Assembly: GCA_018398765.1 (NCBI GenBank)
Contig: JAHBMJ010002935.1
Location: forward strand, 1-14,652
Direction: 5' to 3'
DNA length: 14,652 bases
Origin: Chromera velia
Lineage: Eukaryota > Sar > Chromeraceae
A program made the translations under genes and the position numbers. How positions within the stretch are numbered: the first letter of the stretch is position 1; each line of letters begins with the position of its first letter. Positions 1 through 9,383 of this stretch are shown here, in pieces. Under the pieces are notes generated by a model. The model made no database searches and was not told the DNA's origin. It saw nothing but the letters and a program-made list of their open reading frames with translations.

Positions 1-673
1 CCGTCGGTCCCTTAGCAAACAGTACGTGCATAGCAGGACTGTCTCGGCTGTTGGAAGAGAACTTATCATACTAGAACATTCCTATTGCGATCTATTTACG
101 GGGGCGACCTCTATAAGACAAAACGGCGACAGTGCTCCAGGGCACCACACTAGGTACCATAGTAGCCAGTGCCACCACTAAATCACTTAATCCTATTATA
201 TCTATTTTATCATGTATAGCTTTTAATATCTCCAGCTTTATAGTGAATTCATACTAGCTACCTTTTTGGTAACCTAGTTGGTACTAAGCAGGTCCGAGAC
301 CGGTTCTGATTTTTTTAAATTTTTGAAATAATTTTACTGATAATTTTATATGAAAATCCCCAGGATTCAAGATCCTAAAAAAGCGCTTTTTAGCCCTAGT
401 TTTGACCTTTTATGGTAAACAAATGAAATCACTGCAGAAATCACTGTATATATGAGGATATAAACTGTACACTGGTGATGCTAGCTCAGATATGTAGGAG
501 ATACGCTAGGAGATACGACTAGTAAACTAAAAATATTTCGATTGATAGTTAATTTAGTGTTACTAAGTGCCATTACCACCCGTCGTAAATGACATGAGTA
601 AGCAGTTTGATGCTCAGCATGACTCAGACTCGGATTCAACGGTCACCGGTGAATCCTCGTGACGGTAAAAAGT
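1..673. other. AT-rich intergenic region without a gene
   Basis: No open reading frame of note and no coding-like composition on either strand. It holds one copy of a dispersed repeat (98-190), a 14-bp perfect palindrome at 378-391 (AAAAAGCGCTTTTT) and a short direct repeat, aggagatacg, near 497-520. The base composition is clearly more AT-rich than the exons. It may be remnant mobile-element DNA, but no termini or coding remnants are visible. Confidence 0.6.
98..190. repeat. Dispersed repeat, copy 1
   Basis: Positions 98-148 match 7168-7218 over 51 bp with two C/T differences. The match resumes at taaatca (from 179) after a 30-bp segment (149-178) that copy 2 lacks. That segment ends in the same caccac found at the junction, so it was probably gained or lost between short direct repeats. 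The family is unknown. Confidence 0.8.
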
Positions 674-984
674 TAAAAATCCCGCAACGCAGCAACAATT
701 GGAGCAGCACATGCCCCCTTTCTGCATACAAACATCTCTCTCAGTCCGTCTAAGCTTGAAGCTTCAAAATCCCGGAACACAGCAACAGCTAGAGCAGGAG
801 CCCCGGCCCCCCTTTTTGCAACAAAACATTTCCCTCAGTCTGTCTTGGCCTCAGCCCCCCCGCTTTTGCATTAAAACATTTCCCCCAACCTGTCTTGGCC
901 TCAGCCACCCCTTTTTTACATTTTCCCTCAGTCTGTCTGCCCCCTTTCTGCATTAAACATCTACCTCAGTCAGTCTTGGCCTCC
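674..984. repeat. Degenerate tandem repeats running into the 3' end of gene 1
   Basis: Imperfect units of about 45 bp recur: a C-rich run, then gcattaaaacat or a variant, then ccctcagtctgtcttggcctc. Copies sit near 714-762, 808-855, 858-905, 905-940 (short) and 940-984. A second element of about 40 bp (aatcccgcaacgcagcaaca / aatcccggaacacagcaaca) starts near 676 and 769, so the two elements alternate. The last copy overlaps the final codons and the stop (966-968) of gene 1. The other copies therefore lie in its 3' untranslated or downstream region and carry diverged versions of the codons for EAKTD-stop. Confidence 0.75.
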
Positions 985-3879
985 ATGATCCAGGAGATCA
1001 TGAGGATCTGCGCTGCGAAGTCCAAAACAGCCTGCGGGGTGCCCTCCCCCGCCACGGACTCGATCACACCCTTCACCCTGTTCACCGCAGACTTCGCTGC
1101 CGACTTCACGTAGGCAGGGGTGTACACGGCGACCTTCTGGGAGAGCTTCTGGGCTTTGAGAATCGCTCTCTTCGCAGTCCTCCTCGCAGGCTCCTTGCCA
1201 ATGGTCTTTGAGACCACCACGTCGCCAACTGCCACTGCCTGGCCTGCTACTGCTGCTGCTGTATTGATGGCTGCGGAGGATGTAGTCGACAGCACCTGCC
1301 CCCCTGCCCTCTTGGCGAAGGAGACAACGGCAGTGGTGGTGGCGACTGGGTTCTTGATGGCATTCAGGCTCTGTGCTGCCTGTCGGATGAGGAACTCTCT
1401 CACCTGGGAGAGTTCGATGTCTGAGTAGTCCTTCAGGAATGGGACAGCGGCCATGGAGGACCTGACAAAGGCCTCGACCTTCGTAGAGTGATGGAGGGCA
1501 ACTTCGTACGTGGTCGAGACCTTCTGCATGACGAACGCAGGCGTGGCTGCGACTGTCGATCGGACCGTGGAGGGGAGGGCTCGGAGGTCCGATCTGGTTG
1601 GGAGGGCCTGCAGGGCTCGGGTGGTAGTCTGGCGGTACAGGGTTTTGAAAGTCGTCAGGAAGGCATTCAGGGTACCTCTGGGGTCTCTGATCATGCCTGC
1701 GTAGTATGTGATGCCGTTCTTCACGAAGGTCATTACGGTGACCTTGATTTCTGCGGTGGGTGTGGTGATGATGTATTGGACTGTCTGGGTGGTCTTGATA
1801 AAATTCGGGGAGTTGGAGGCAACGAACTTTGCGGTGTCGAGGAATTTGTCGGCCGCGAGGTTTCCGTACTTCTCTGCTAGGTCTCTGCCCTCGCTCGCAC
1901 GCAGCATGAGCTGCTGTTTGTTTCTGGGGATGTGGGCAATCACTTGCTTGGTGGTGCAGAGGGCAGTGGTAGCAACCTGTTTTGAGGTCGTGAGGGCGGT
2001 GGATGCGGTGACCTTGATCCCTGTGCCCGCGAGAGAGATGGTCCCCTTTGTGACAGAGAACGCTCCAACCGCACCGTTGCTCATGACAACCTGCAGGAAG
2101 AAGAGAGAAGGAAGAACAGGCGACAGAGATGAGAGGTGGAGAGAAGGGTGGATACCGTCAGGCAATGAGTGAAGTCGCGAACACAACACGAAAACGACAA
2201 TTAACCAGTGGGCAGTCCTCGAAGTCTCTCCATCGATCCATCCATTCATCCATCCATCCATCCATCCATCCATCCATCCATCCATCCATCCATCCATCCA
2301 TCCATCCATCCGGTAAGTCAGAAAGATGCGGACGGCACAAGAGAAGGGAGAAAGCACCAGGAAACCTTGAAGTTTTAGCCTCTCGCCTCCTCCACTACAC
2401 AATCAAGCGGACTCATGCACAAACAGCCGAATGAAAGAACAACGTACGAGAAGAAAAAAGCGTACTCACCTTGACACCCCCACATGCGAGCTTTCCCACA
2501 TAGATGACCTGAACGCCTGCTTGCTGCGTCACCTTCCAGCCTCGGGTGATCGGGCCTCTGCCAGCGTACTCTTGGTATGTCGCCCTGATCCTGCAAGCAG
2601 GAAGGAAGGGAACGGATACAGGGAGGGAGGGAGAGCAGAAAGAAGAGTCATGATTTGATCTCTCGATATGTACAGACACAAACGTAAACACAGACCGAAA
2701 AGGAGGGGAACCAGAGGACATCATACAGGAGGACAGTGGATCACGAAAGGGGAGGGGAGGACGCAAGGGGCAGGAGCGGCAGTCGAAAGCTGAGGATGGA
2801 ACCACGTAGGGAATCAATATAGCACTAAAGGAGGAGCCTTGCCCTGTCCTTAGAAATCAGTTTACTCGGTTTGTTTGGGTGCGGACACTGCGACATTGAA
2901 ACCAGGCTGACAGCAGGAAAGGGCGTCTTTCGTGACTAGCTGGCTGGCTGGCTGACTGGCTGGCTGACTGACTCGTGTACTGGCTGCACGAAGCTCTCCT
3001 TGTAGGCCTTCTCGAGGTCTTTCTGAAGGCGCTCGAAGGCGACGTGAGGGTCTTCGTTGGTGTTGTCAACCCACAGGGAGATGGCTGCGAACAAAAGAAG
3101 GGGAGGGAGTGAGAAGGCACTGCCAGGGGTGAGCACGTGCAACCCGACTCTCTTCAGAGAGAAGTGCACAACGTTTCGGAAAAACGGGAAACCCGGTCTA
3201 AGATACAGATGCAGTGGATCAATGAGGGTAAAGGGGCGCCAAACGGGCAGAGAAAGCAACGACAGAGCTCAACGAGCAGAGCAACGGAGGGAAGAACTGG
3301 AAGCGAAAGGACTGCATGGACCAAAATCGGTTGCAACTGCTCTTTGCCCCTATTTCTTCCTCAAATCAAGAACGAGCCTCACAAACATGACAGCGATGAG
3401 CAACTGAGCTTCAAAGTTCCATTTTGCTAGGTGGGCAACGTGCGCGGAAGCAAAGAAAGCGACAGTGGGGTAGGCAATCTCAAACAACACGTGATGGCAA
3501 AAAGTGTCTGACCTACCCTTGGCAAGGAATCTCTCCTGTTGCTCCTCTGACAGAGCCTGCAGTCAAATTAAGCGCAAAGGTCAGTTGAAAGGGAAAGTTT
3601 CAAGCCGGCGGGCCAATTTGATGAAGAACAGACCTTTGCCTTCACCCAGGTCTCGGCATCAGAGAGCACTTTCACGCAGCCGGTCTTCACGGCTCGCACG
3701 GTCTTCCTCACCACAGTCGGGATGAAAAGCGTCTTCAGTTTGCGCACCAGCGGAATGGTGGTCTGAATTCCCTCAAAGCATTCGTCGGCCTTCTCGTCGA
3801 TGTCACGAAAAATCGAAAAACGCCGGGGTCCATTAAGATGTGGTACATCATGTGACACTGTAGCTTTACAAGGTGGCAT
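966..3879 (-). CDS. Gene 1: unrecognised Ala/Thr/Val-rich protein with perilipin-like 11-mer units (547 aa, five exons)
   Basis: Exons on the minus strand are 3879-3634, 3556-3517, 3084-2973, 2590-2470 and 2090-966. They total 1644 nt and every junction is in phase. The start is the first ATG of the open frame (3879-3877, A at -3); the frame extends farther upstream only without an ATG. I know no named family with confidence. The N-terminal 170 residues are mixed and partly helical (for example [14 protein letters not shown]). Residues 188-221 have lysines exactly 11 apart (188, 199, 210, 221) with T/A/V/G between them, as in [11 protein letters not shown] and [11 protein letters not shown]. 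This is the periodicity of perilipin amphipathic 11-mers that bind lipid droplets. The rest of the large last exon is rich in A, T, V, S and K with few acidic residues, and it has no clear membrane span or signal peptide. A lipid-surface role is inference only. Gene 2 diverges from its promoter. Its last intron carries a long (CATC)n array. Confidence 0.8.
2231..2311. repeat. (CATC)n microsatellite in the last intron of gene 1
   Basis: About 80 bp of nearly pure catc/atcc tetranucleotide with a few early interruptions (catcgatcc, cattcatcc). It lies in the intron 2091-2469. Confidence 0.95.
2937..2975. repeat. (GGCT/GACT)n array forming a splice donor of gene 1
   Basis: On the minus strand the exon ends cacga and the intron starts gtcagtcagccagcc, so the 5' splice site (GT at 2972-2971) is the first unit of a tetranucleotide array. 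GTCAGT or GTCAGC recurs 4 nt and further downstream, giving several potential donors. Confidence 0.85.
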
Positions 3880-4268
3880 ATTGAAGCTGGTCGAGTAACT
3901 TGATAAATTTAAGCGACTCAGGAAAAAAAGCGAATTGCTAAGCAGCGAAAGAGAGTTTGGCGCAAGCGCACACACAGGAGAAAGAGGTTTCTCTTAGTCG
4001 GTTTCAACAGACTCAGAGAGTGAGACACAAGTGAGGGAGCTCCAGGCTACCTCTATATATATAGCTGTGCACGCCTACCTCGATCACGACAAGTTGGTCG
4101 CATATATTTAATTTGATCGATCGCGTGCACGCCAAAAGTTCAGATAATATATAAGCTATAGTGCCGCTCGATCCAGTAACATTTTCGGGACATTTCGCGT
4201 GCAAACATGGAGGAAAATCGCTTTTTGTAGGGTTCGCACGCCGTGCGCGACCAAAATCGGATACCGAC

Positions 4269-4289
4269 ATATATATATATATATATATA
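4269..4289. repeat. (AT)n run in the divergent promoter
   Basis: About ten uninterrupted AT dinucleotides flanked on both sides by accgacat-like sequence (taccgacat before, taccgacatgc after). The run therefore sits between two copies of the short word accgacat. Confidence 0.9.
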
Positions 4290-4295
4290 CCGACA

Positions 4296-4303
4296 TGCAT
4301 GCA
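4296..4303. promoter_or_regulatory. TGCATGCA palindrome, candidate AP2-type site
   Basis: The sequence is a perfect 8-bp palindrome followed at once by gcatgca. TGCATGCA-type motifs are known targets of ApiAP2 factors in apicomplexans. A role here is inference from its position between two divergent genes; another atgcat word lies at 4423-4428. Confidence 0.4.
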
Positions 4304-4569
4304 GCATGCAGCCAAAATCGGATCGACGCAATATCCTCGCGCGTGCGTCAATCATAATTCGACCGCGCAAAAAAAATTGAAGAACTCGCCGCTACAGAAT
4401 GCTGCAGATCTGACACTCTCACATGCATGAGTCGCTTTCATTCATTAATTATCCATTTCCAGCTTTCATTGTCAAGCAGCATAGACTCCAGTCTGTCTTG
4501 CCGTGCTTGAGTTCTCTTTTGAAAGTTTCTGCCTCTTGTCTTGGGAGGATACAAAGAACGAGACCAACA

Positions 4570-5897
4570 ATGGACGCCAACCCGTCTCGTGTCTCCCCGT
4601 CTACAGTCCTCCGGTCTCTGCTGGAGCCTCACTTGTACTCTCCAGATGGCAGACCTTTAGGTACTGAGCTTCTCGACTACATCTGCGAGGCTTTCGTCGA
4701 GGAGCTGGCAGAGGGGAAGACGACTCTGCTCTCTGGTCAGTGAAACAGAAAGAGAGGGGGAATGTCTTGTCCAGAATCGATTAGTGTGCATGTGAATGCC
4801 ATGAACCTTTCAAGGAGTGTCTGTGTTCACGCACGCAACGAGCGAAGAGAGCCACAATGAGAGGCAAACCCATACGTTTACATGTGTGGTCAAGAGTGCT
4901 TGCGAGCAAGCCAATCAGCCATCATGAATGTATCCGTCTACATGTGTGATACATATATACGAATACTATTCCTATGAACGGTTTTTCAGTGAGTGTATGT
5001 GATCAGCAAGCAACTCAGACATCGATTCAGTCAGTCATGGAGACACTGGGGCGCATTAATGAGTATGTCCATTCTGACCTGTCTCAGTAGTGAATCACTC
5101 AGTAAACCTGCTGGGAGGCCAAAATAAAAGAGACGATATACTGCCGTGCATGAATTTTTGTTCTTTCTCTTCTGCCTGCCTGCCTGCCTGCAGACATTCG
5201 GCGTCTTCTGGAGACTCTGATCACCGACGCCGGAGGATCTCCAGACGGCGAAGTGATCGAGAGCATCGTCTGTGACCTGGCCTGCAAAGGTGTCCTTGCT
5301 GACATCACCAAGCAACCAGAGGCAAGTGGGAGTGCGGACGTTCCTGCCGGCTCTAGGTGTCAAGCAGTCCTGACTGCAGATGGTGAATGGCACGATGCTG
5401 TTGTGGTTTCAGCTGTTGAACGTCCAAGTAAAGCCCAGACAGAGAAGGAAGGTGAAGGTGCGTCCTCTGGAAGATCTGTCCCGCTCTACCTGGTCAGATT
5501 CGACAGGTTCGGAGTAGAGCAGGAGGTTTCTCGAGATCAGCTTGTGCTCGAAGCCGAACGAGCTGACACCGACCTGTCTCTGGCTGCATCATGTGAGATG
5601 TGTGAGAGAGTTTTGCCCTTGACGAAACACCACCTAATTCCCCGAACGACCCATCCGAGGATGCGAAAGGAGGGGTGGACAACGGACCAGTTGAGTGAGG
5701 GTGTGATGATCTGCAGACCGTGTCACGATATGGTCCACAGAGCAGAGGACGAGGCAACTCTGGCGAAGGAATGGCGTACTCTGGACGCGCTGAAGGCTCA
5801 TCCCTTCCTGAAGGGATACATCGAATATGCGAGGAAGCAGAAGGTGAAGTCGAAGAGGATTCCGCAGCATAGTACTGCAGCCGTGACGGCTCCGTAG
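4570..5897 (+). CDS. Gene 2: Tudor-like and HNH nuclease domain protein (289 aa, two exons)
   Basis: Exon 1 is 4570-4735, the intron 4736-5193 (GTCAGT to TGCAG) and exon 2 5194-5897, ending TAG. The split codon G|AC makes D56. Residues 10-95 are helical and resemble PWI-like N-termini (LLDYICEAFVEEL, then IRRLLETLI and VIESIVCDLACKGVL); this call is weak. Residues about 105-176 fit a Tudor-like barrel: GSRCQAVLTADGEWHDAVVV and later YLVRFDRFGVEQEV. Residues 189-270 are an HNH domain: C189-x2-C192, then HHLIPR with H201/H202, then C229-x2-C232-H-D-M-V-H237. The tail WRTLDALKAHPF resembles bacterial YisB-type HNH proteins. The paired cysteines should bind zinc and the HH and H residues should form the beta-beta-alpha-metal site. 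The start at 4570 has a strong context (acaATGg); an in-frame ATG at 4423 would add 49 residues. Substrate unknown; DNA repair or RNA processing are both possible. Confidence 0.85.
5171..5193 (+). repeat. (TGCC)n tract forming the acceptor of gene 2
   Basis: Four or five tgcc units lead straight into the acceptor tgcag. The microsatellite therefore serves as part of the pyrimidine-rich 3' splice signal. Confidence 0.85.
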
Positions 5898-5960
5898 GCA
5901 CTTAGACACTTCTGCTGTTCTGCTCTCAGCAGTGCATTCCCCCCCGTGTCTGCGTGAGGC

Positions 5961-5991
5961 CTGTCTGTCTGTCTGTCTGTCTGTCTGTCTG
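5961..5991. repeat. (CTGT)n microsatellite downstream of gene 2
   Basis: Seven to eight uninterrupted ctgt units, about 65 bp after the stop codon of gene 2 and probably in its 3' untranslated region. Confidence 0.95.
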
Positions 5992-7167
5992 GATCGATCT
6001 TTCAGCGGATCGATCGGGAGGCAGGCAGGCTCAATCCCACTTAGGTCAATAGTGAAGTCGTACAAACTGGTGAGATAGGCTGCGTGCGCATCGTGGGTGT
6101 CATCTCCGGGGGTTGCTATTCCCACATGTACCGCGACTCCAATAGAAGTGCCATAAAGGAAGGCAAAGGAAGAATTTAATTCAGTGCTTCTTCACTCTTT
6201 ATCCGCTGGTTTCATGCACTGGCCGGAGACCGTACCTAGAACCGTGCAGAGAGCTACTACGGTGTATAGCCAGCCTGGTTTGTAGAGTATAGAAAAGGGC
6301 CCTTTGAAAAGGCCTGCGTGAACTTAGCCCTGAAGATTTTCAACTTAGTTAGGTTTAACTAGAAGTTCATAATCTAGTTCATAATTGATAATTCATAAGC
6401 TAGAGTTAGTACAAATAGGCCTGTATCCGTACGATGGGACAGAGCCGGAAAGAAGAACAGGAGTCAGGAAGGGCGACGCCGCATCGGTACGCACATGAGC
6501 AAGGGCCATACGTATCGGTGACGTGATATACCGCACAACTCTGTATTGCGTGAGTATGTACGAATACATGCCAATTTACAGTGACATCCAAACAAACTGC
6601 ATGTGGACATATATGACGGGAAAAGGCGAATGAATGATATCATATCTTTGATGAATGAACAAGGTTCTGAGTATCACTACATCAGCAACCTTCTGATGGT
6701 AGGAAAGAAACTAAAGAGACCTACAGGGTAGGTCAATCCCCTCTGCACACAATCATCTCTATCTGTATACCGTCATCAATTCTATCTCTTTGTATCTCTC
6801 TCTATAGCCCGCTATAGCCAGTCTCTCTATCGGTAACTAAACTGACACAAAGAAAACAAATCAAAAAAATTTGCTGAGTCCACCTTAAATTTCACGTACG
6901 GGTCCATCATTAACAATCTGCCTTGCATGTCGTGACTTGCCGAACGCTAGACGCCTATTATGGGCCGATGGCGATGGCGTATGATGATGATGATAATAAG
7001 TCATTTAATGACTATAAATAATTTACAACTATCTATAACTGGATCTAGAACCAGATATAACTTAGGATATAACTTTGACACTATCAGTGAATCTCAGTTG
7101 ATTGCATGATTAATTGATTTGACTCGGAATTCAGAATTCAAACACTATTAAGATTTATTAAGATAAA

Positions 7168-7230
7168 ACGGGGGCGATCTCTATAAGACAAAACGGCGAC
7201 AGTGCTCTAGGGCACCACTAAATCATTTAT
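7168..7230. repeat. Dispersed repeat, copy 2
   Basis: It matches 98-148 over 51 bp with two C/T differences and continues into taaatca without the 30-bp segment of copy 1. It is in the same orientation and in the other AT-rich block of the window. Confidence 0.8.
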
Positions 7231-7546
7231 CACTTATTAAAGGAAAAACCTGACTGAAAATAGTCTGAAATTCTATAGTTGAAATTTTATATAAACATAG
7301 CTAGAAACATGATACAAATCTAGGTACAGATACCAAAACCCAAATCCAACTTAACTTAGACTTAAATTCATACAAACTTTTGTTATAATTTTATTTTAAT
7401 TCAAACCGTTTTTTATTGGCTAGACTTCTAACATTATTTGTTAGACATATAGGCGGATAACGGTGATCAATAACAAAAATGATGATAAAGAAATGCATGA
7501 TCATTCAACTTGTTCAATCTTGTAAATTAGACTGTATGTCACAATA

Positions 7547-9336
7547 TTAACCATGCTTGTTTTCTTTCCGACCGTTTGCAGGTGGATGCGTTGTCTTCTT
7601 AACTTTTTTTGGCCTCTGTCCCGACCCAAAGAGCGCCATGTCAAGTTCTTCTTCTGGATCAGCCGCCCCCTTTTTCTTCTTTTTTGTCAGAGCAGGATAT
7701 GATGAGGGAGACCCTGATGAGTCACTCGGAAGGAGAGACGAACCGTTGGCAACTGCAGTACCAAGAAAGCCGAAAGAAAGAAATAGAACAGGTAAGTGAT
7801 AGTGTATCTCCGTAAAGCCAGTTGGAGCCCACTCGGCATAATGAGAGAAGGAAAGAAGAGAAGAGAAATGCAGTGCAGCTCTCATGCGATACGTTTAGAA
7901 GGAGCTTCAGCGTATCCATGATAAAGGAGGAAGAATTAACTGAGGGGAGTCAAAGTTCAAAGACGACAGAGCAAGGGCAAACAGTCTTTCTTGTGGGGTA
8001 TCAAAGAGGATGAGGCGGCACGTGCAAACGGACCTGCAGAGCTCGTTGCCGTGCCAGAGGGGGCCGACGCCCCTGCCCCATGCAGCTTCCCTTCTCTTCC
8101 CTTCTTTCGTCGCGCAGCAAGGAACTGGTTGGACTCCTCAGACTTCTGCAAGGGGGACGTTGTCCGTTCGTTAAAGAAACCAAGCGATCGAGGACAAATT
8201 TGTGCATCATCGACATGAAGCAAGGCACCTCAATTGCGTGCTGGCTTATCTTCTGTTTGTTGTCTTTCTGACAGCATTTCCACTTGACTGACTGCCAGGA
8301 GACATACATGCGGAAAACGTCACGTCTGAATAATACAGAAAATCACGAGAAATGGACGTACGGTCGATCACTCAATCATACAAACAATCAAACAACAACA
8401 AACCAGCAAACAAACCTTGAAGGCTGGGTTGGTGGGGTCCATCGCAAAGTCCGCGTGGTTGAAGAGTTTGGCAAGGCGGGGGTCTGCTATATCAACCTGA
8501 AAGGAGGGTGGTAAAGAGGTAGAGAGCAGCAGAAAAGAAGGAAAAAACCGCAAATAGAGACGAACACCCACACACACACACACACACACACATACACACA
8601 CGTACGCAAATATACAAGGGAGACACGTACTATCATCTCTTCTTAATTGTCTACAGTCCGTCCCTTATTCCCACTATTCATGAGTAGTATGTCCGTCCTC
8701 AGCAAGAGGCTTCCTGTTGTCCTCAACTTGTTCCCTCTTCCCACAAAGGCAACAGGGACAAGGTCAGAACAGGTCTGTGTAATTGGAAAATCATCATTGA
8801 CGGACAACCATATCTTCATTCATTCATGAGGTCTCTAGAAGCTGCAGATGAATTCATGACTCGATCAACTCTGTATCTGAACCCCCCTTTTTCAAGTGCC
8901 TTTCCCCTCTCTCTATCCCCAAGGCACTCACCCAATTCTGCATCTGAACCTCCTACAGGTGCCTTTCCCCTCTCTCTATCCCCAAGGCACTCACCCAATT
9001 CTGTATCTGAACCTCCTACAGGTGCCTTTCCCCACTCTCTATCCCCAAGGCACTCACCCACTCACCTTGAATCCTCCCTCGGCCGCTGTCCCCATCTCCG
9101 CGTCGTGTGTCTCTGTTATCCCTCCTGCAGTCTCGTTCTTTCTCCTCCCCTCTGCACCTTGCGACCCTGCCATAAGCGCCTTCTGGAGCCTTTGCTTCTT
9201 CTCTTTGGCCTCTTTCCTCTTCTCCTTCATCCTCTCCTTCCAGCTCCCCTTCTTCTCTTTCGAGGGTCGCAGGTCGAAGTGACGACCCCCTGCACCGTCA
9301 TCTTCCTGCAGGCAGGAGGGGAGCGCGGAAAAGGAG

Positions 9337-9383
<47 letters not shown>

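Larger units (their letters stand above)
3880..4569. promoter_or_regulatory. Divergent promoter region between genes 1 and 2
   Basis: This 690-bp gap separates the ATG of gene 1 (minus) from the preferred ATG of gene 2 (plus), so both promoters and 5' untranslated regions should lie here. Visible elements are a 10-bp palindrome GCGTGCACGC (4123-4132), an inverted repeat cgcac-gcc-gtgcg (about 4234-4246), the element ccaaaatcgg at 4251-4260 and again at 4312-4321, a (TA)n run and TGCATGCA. The element ccaaaatcgg also occurs at 3321-3330 in an intron of gene 1. No TATA box position or transcription start can be assigned. Confidence 0.65.
5898..7546. other. Intergenic region between convergent genes 2 and 3, no gene seen
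   Basis: No convincing coding sequence; the longest frame is about 60 codons without recognisable features. The first 250 bp resemble the neighbouring gene DNA and contain a (CTGT)n array plus ggatcgatc twice (near 5991 and 6008). From about 6330 the sequence becomes strongly AT-rich with simple runs such as ctctatctctttgtatctctctcta (broken), atgatgatgat and many attaa/tataa words. It includes the second dispersed-repeat copy. The 3' ends of both genes must lie at its borders, but no polyadenylation signal can be assigned. Confidence 0.6.

Noticed and set aside
378-391. Palindrome AAAAAGCGCTTTTT as a terminator hairpin
   Set aside because: There is no adjacent gene or U-tract context, and bacterial-type terminators are not expected in this setting.
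699-956. 85-aa plus-strand frame with repeated Pro-rich units
   Set aside because: It is a reading of the degenerate repeats downstream of gene 1, without a conserved motif.
2129-2434. Frames encoding SIHP or GWMD repeats
   Set aside because: They are direct translations of the (CATC)n microsatellite in an intron of gene 1.
3880-3975. Longer N-terminus of gene 1 starting at 3975
   Set aside because: The codon there is GTG; the first ATG in the frame is at 3879.
6406-6591. 61-aa minus-strand frame in the AT-rich intergenic block
   Set aside because: No recognisable domain, no splice partners and no coding-like composition.
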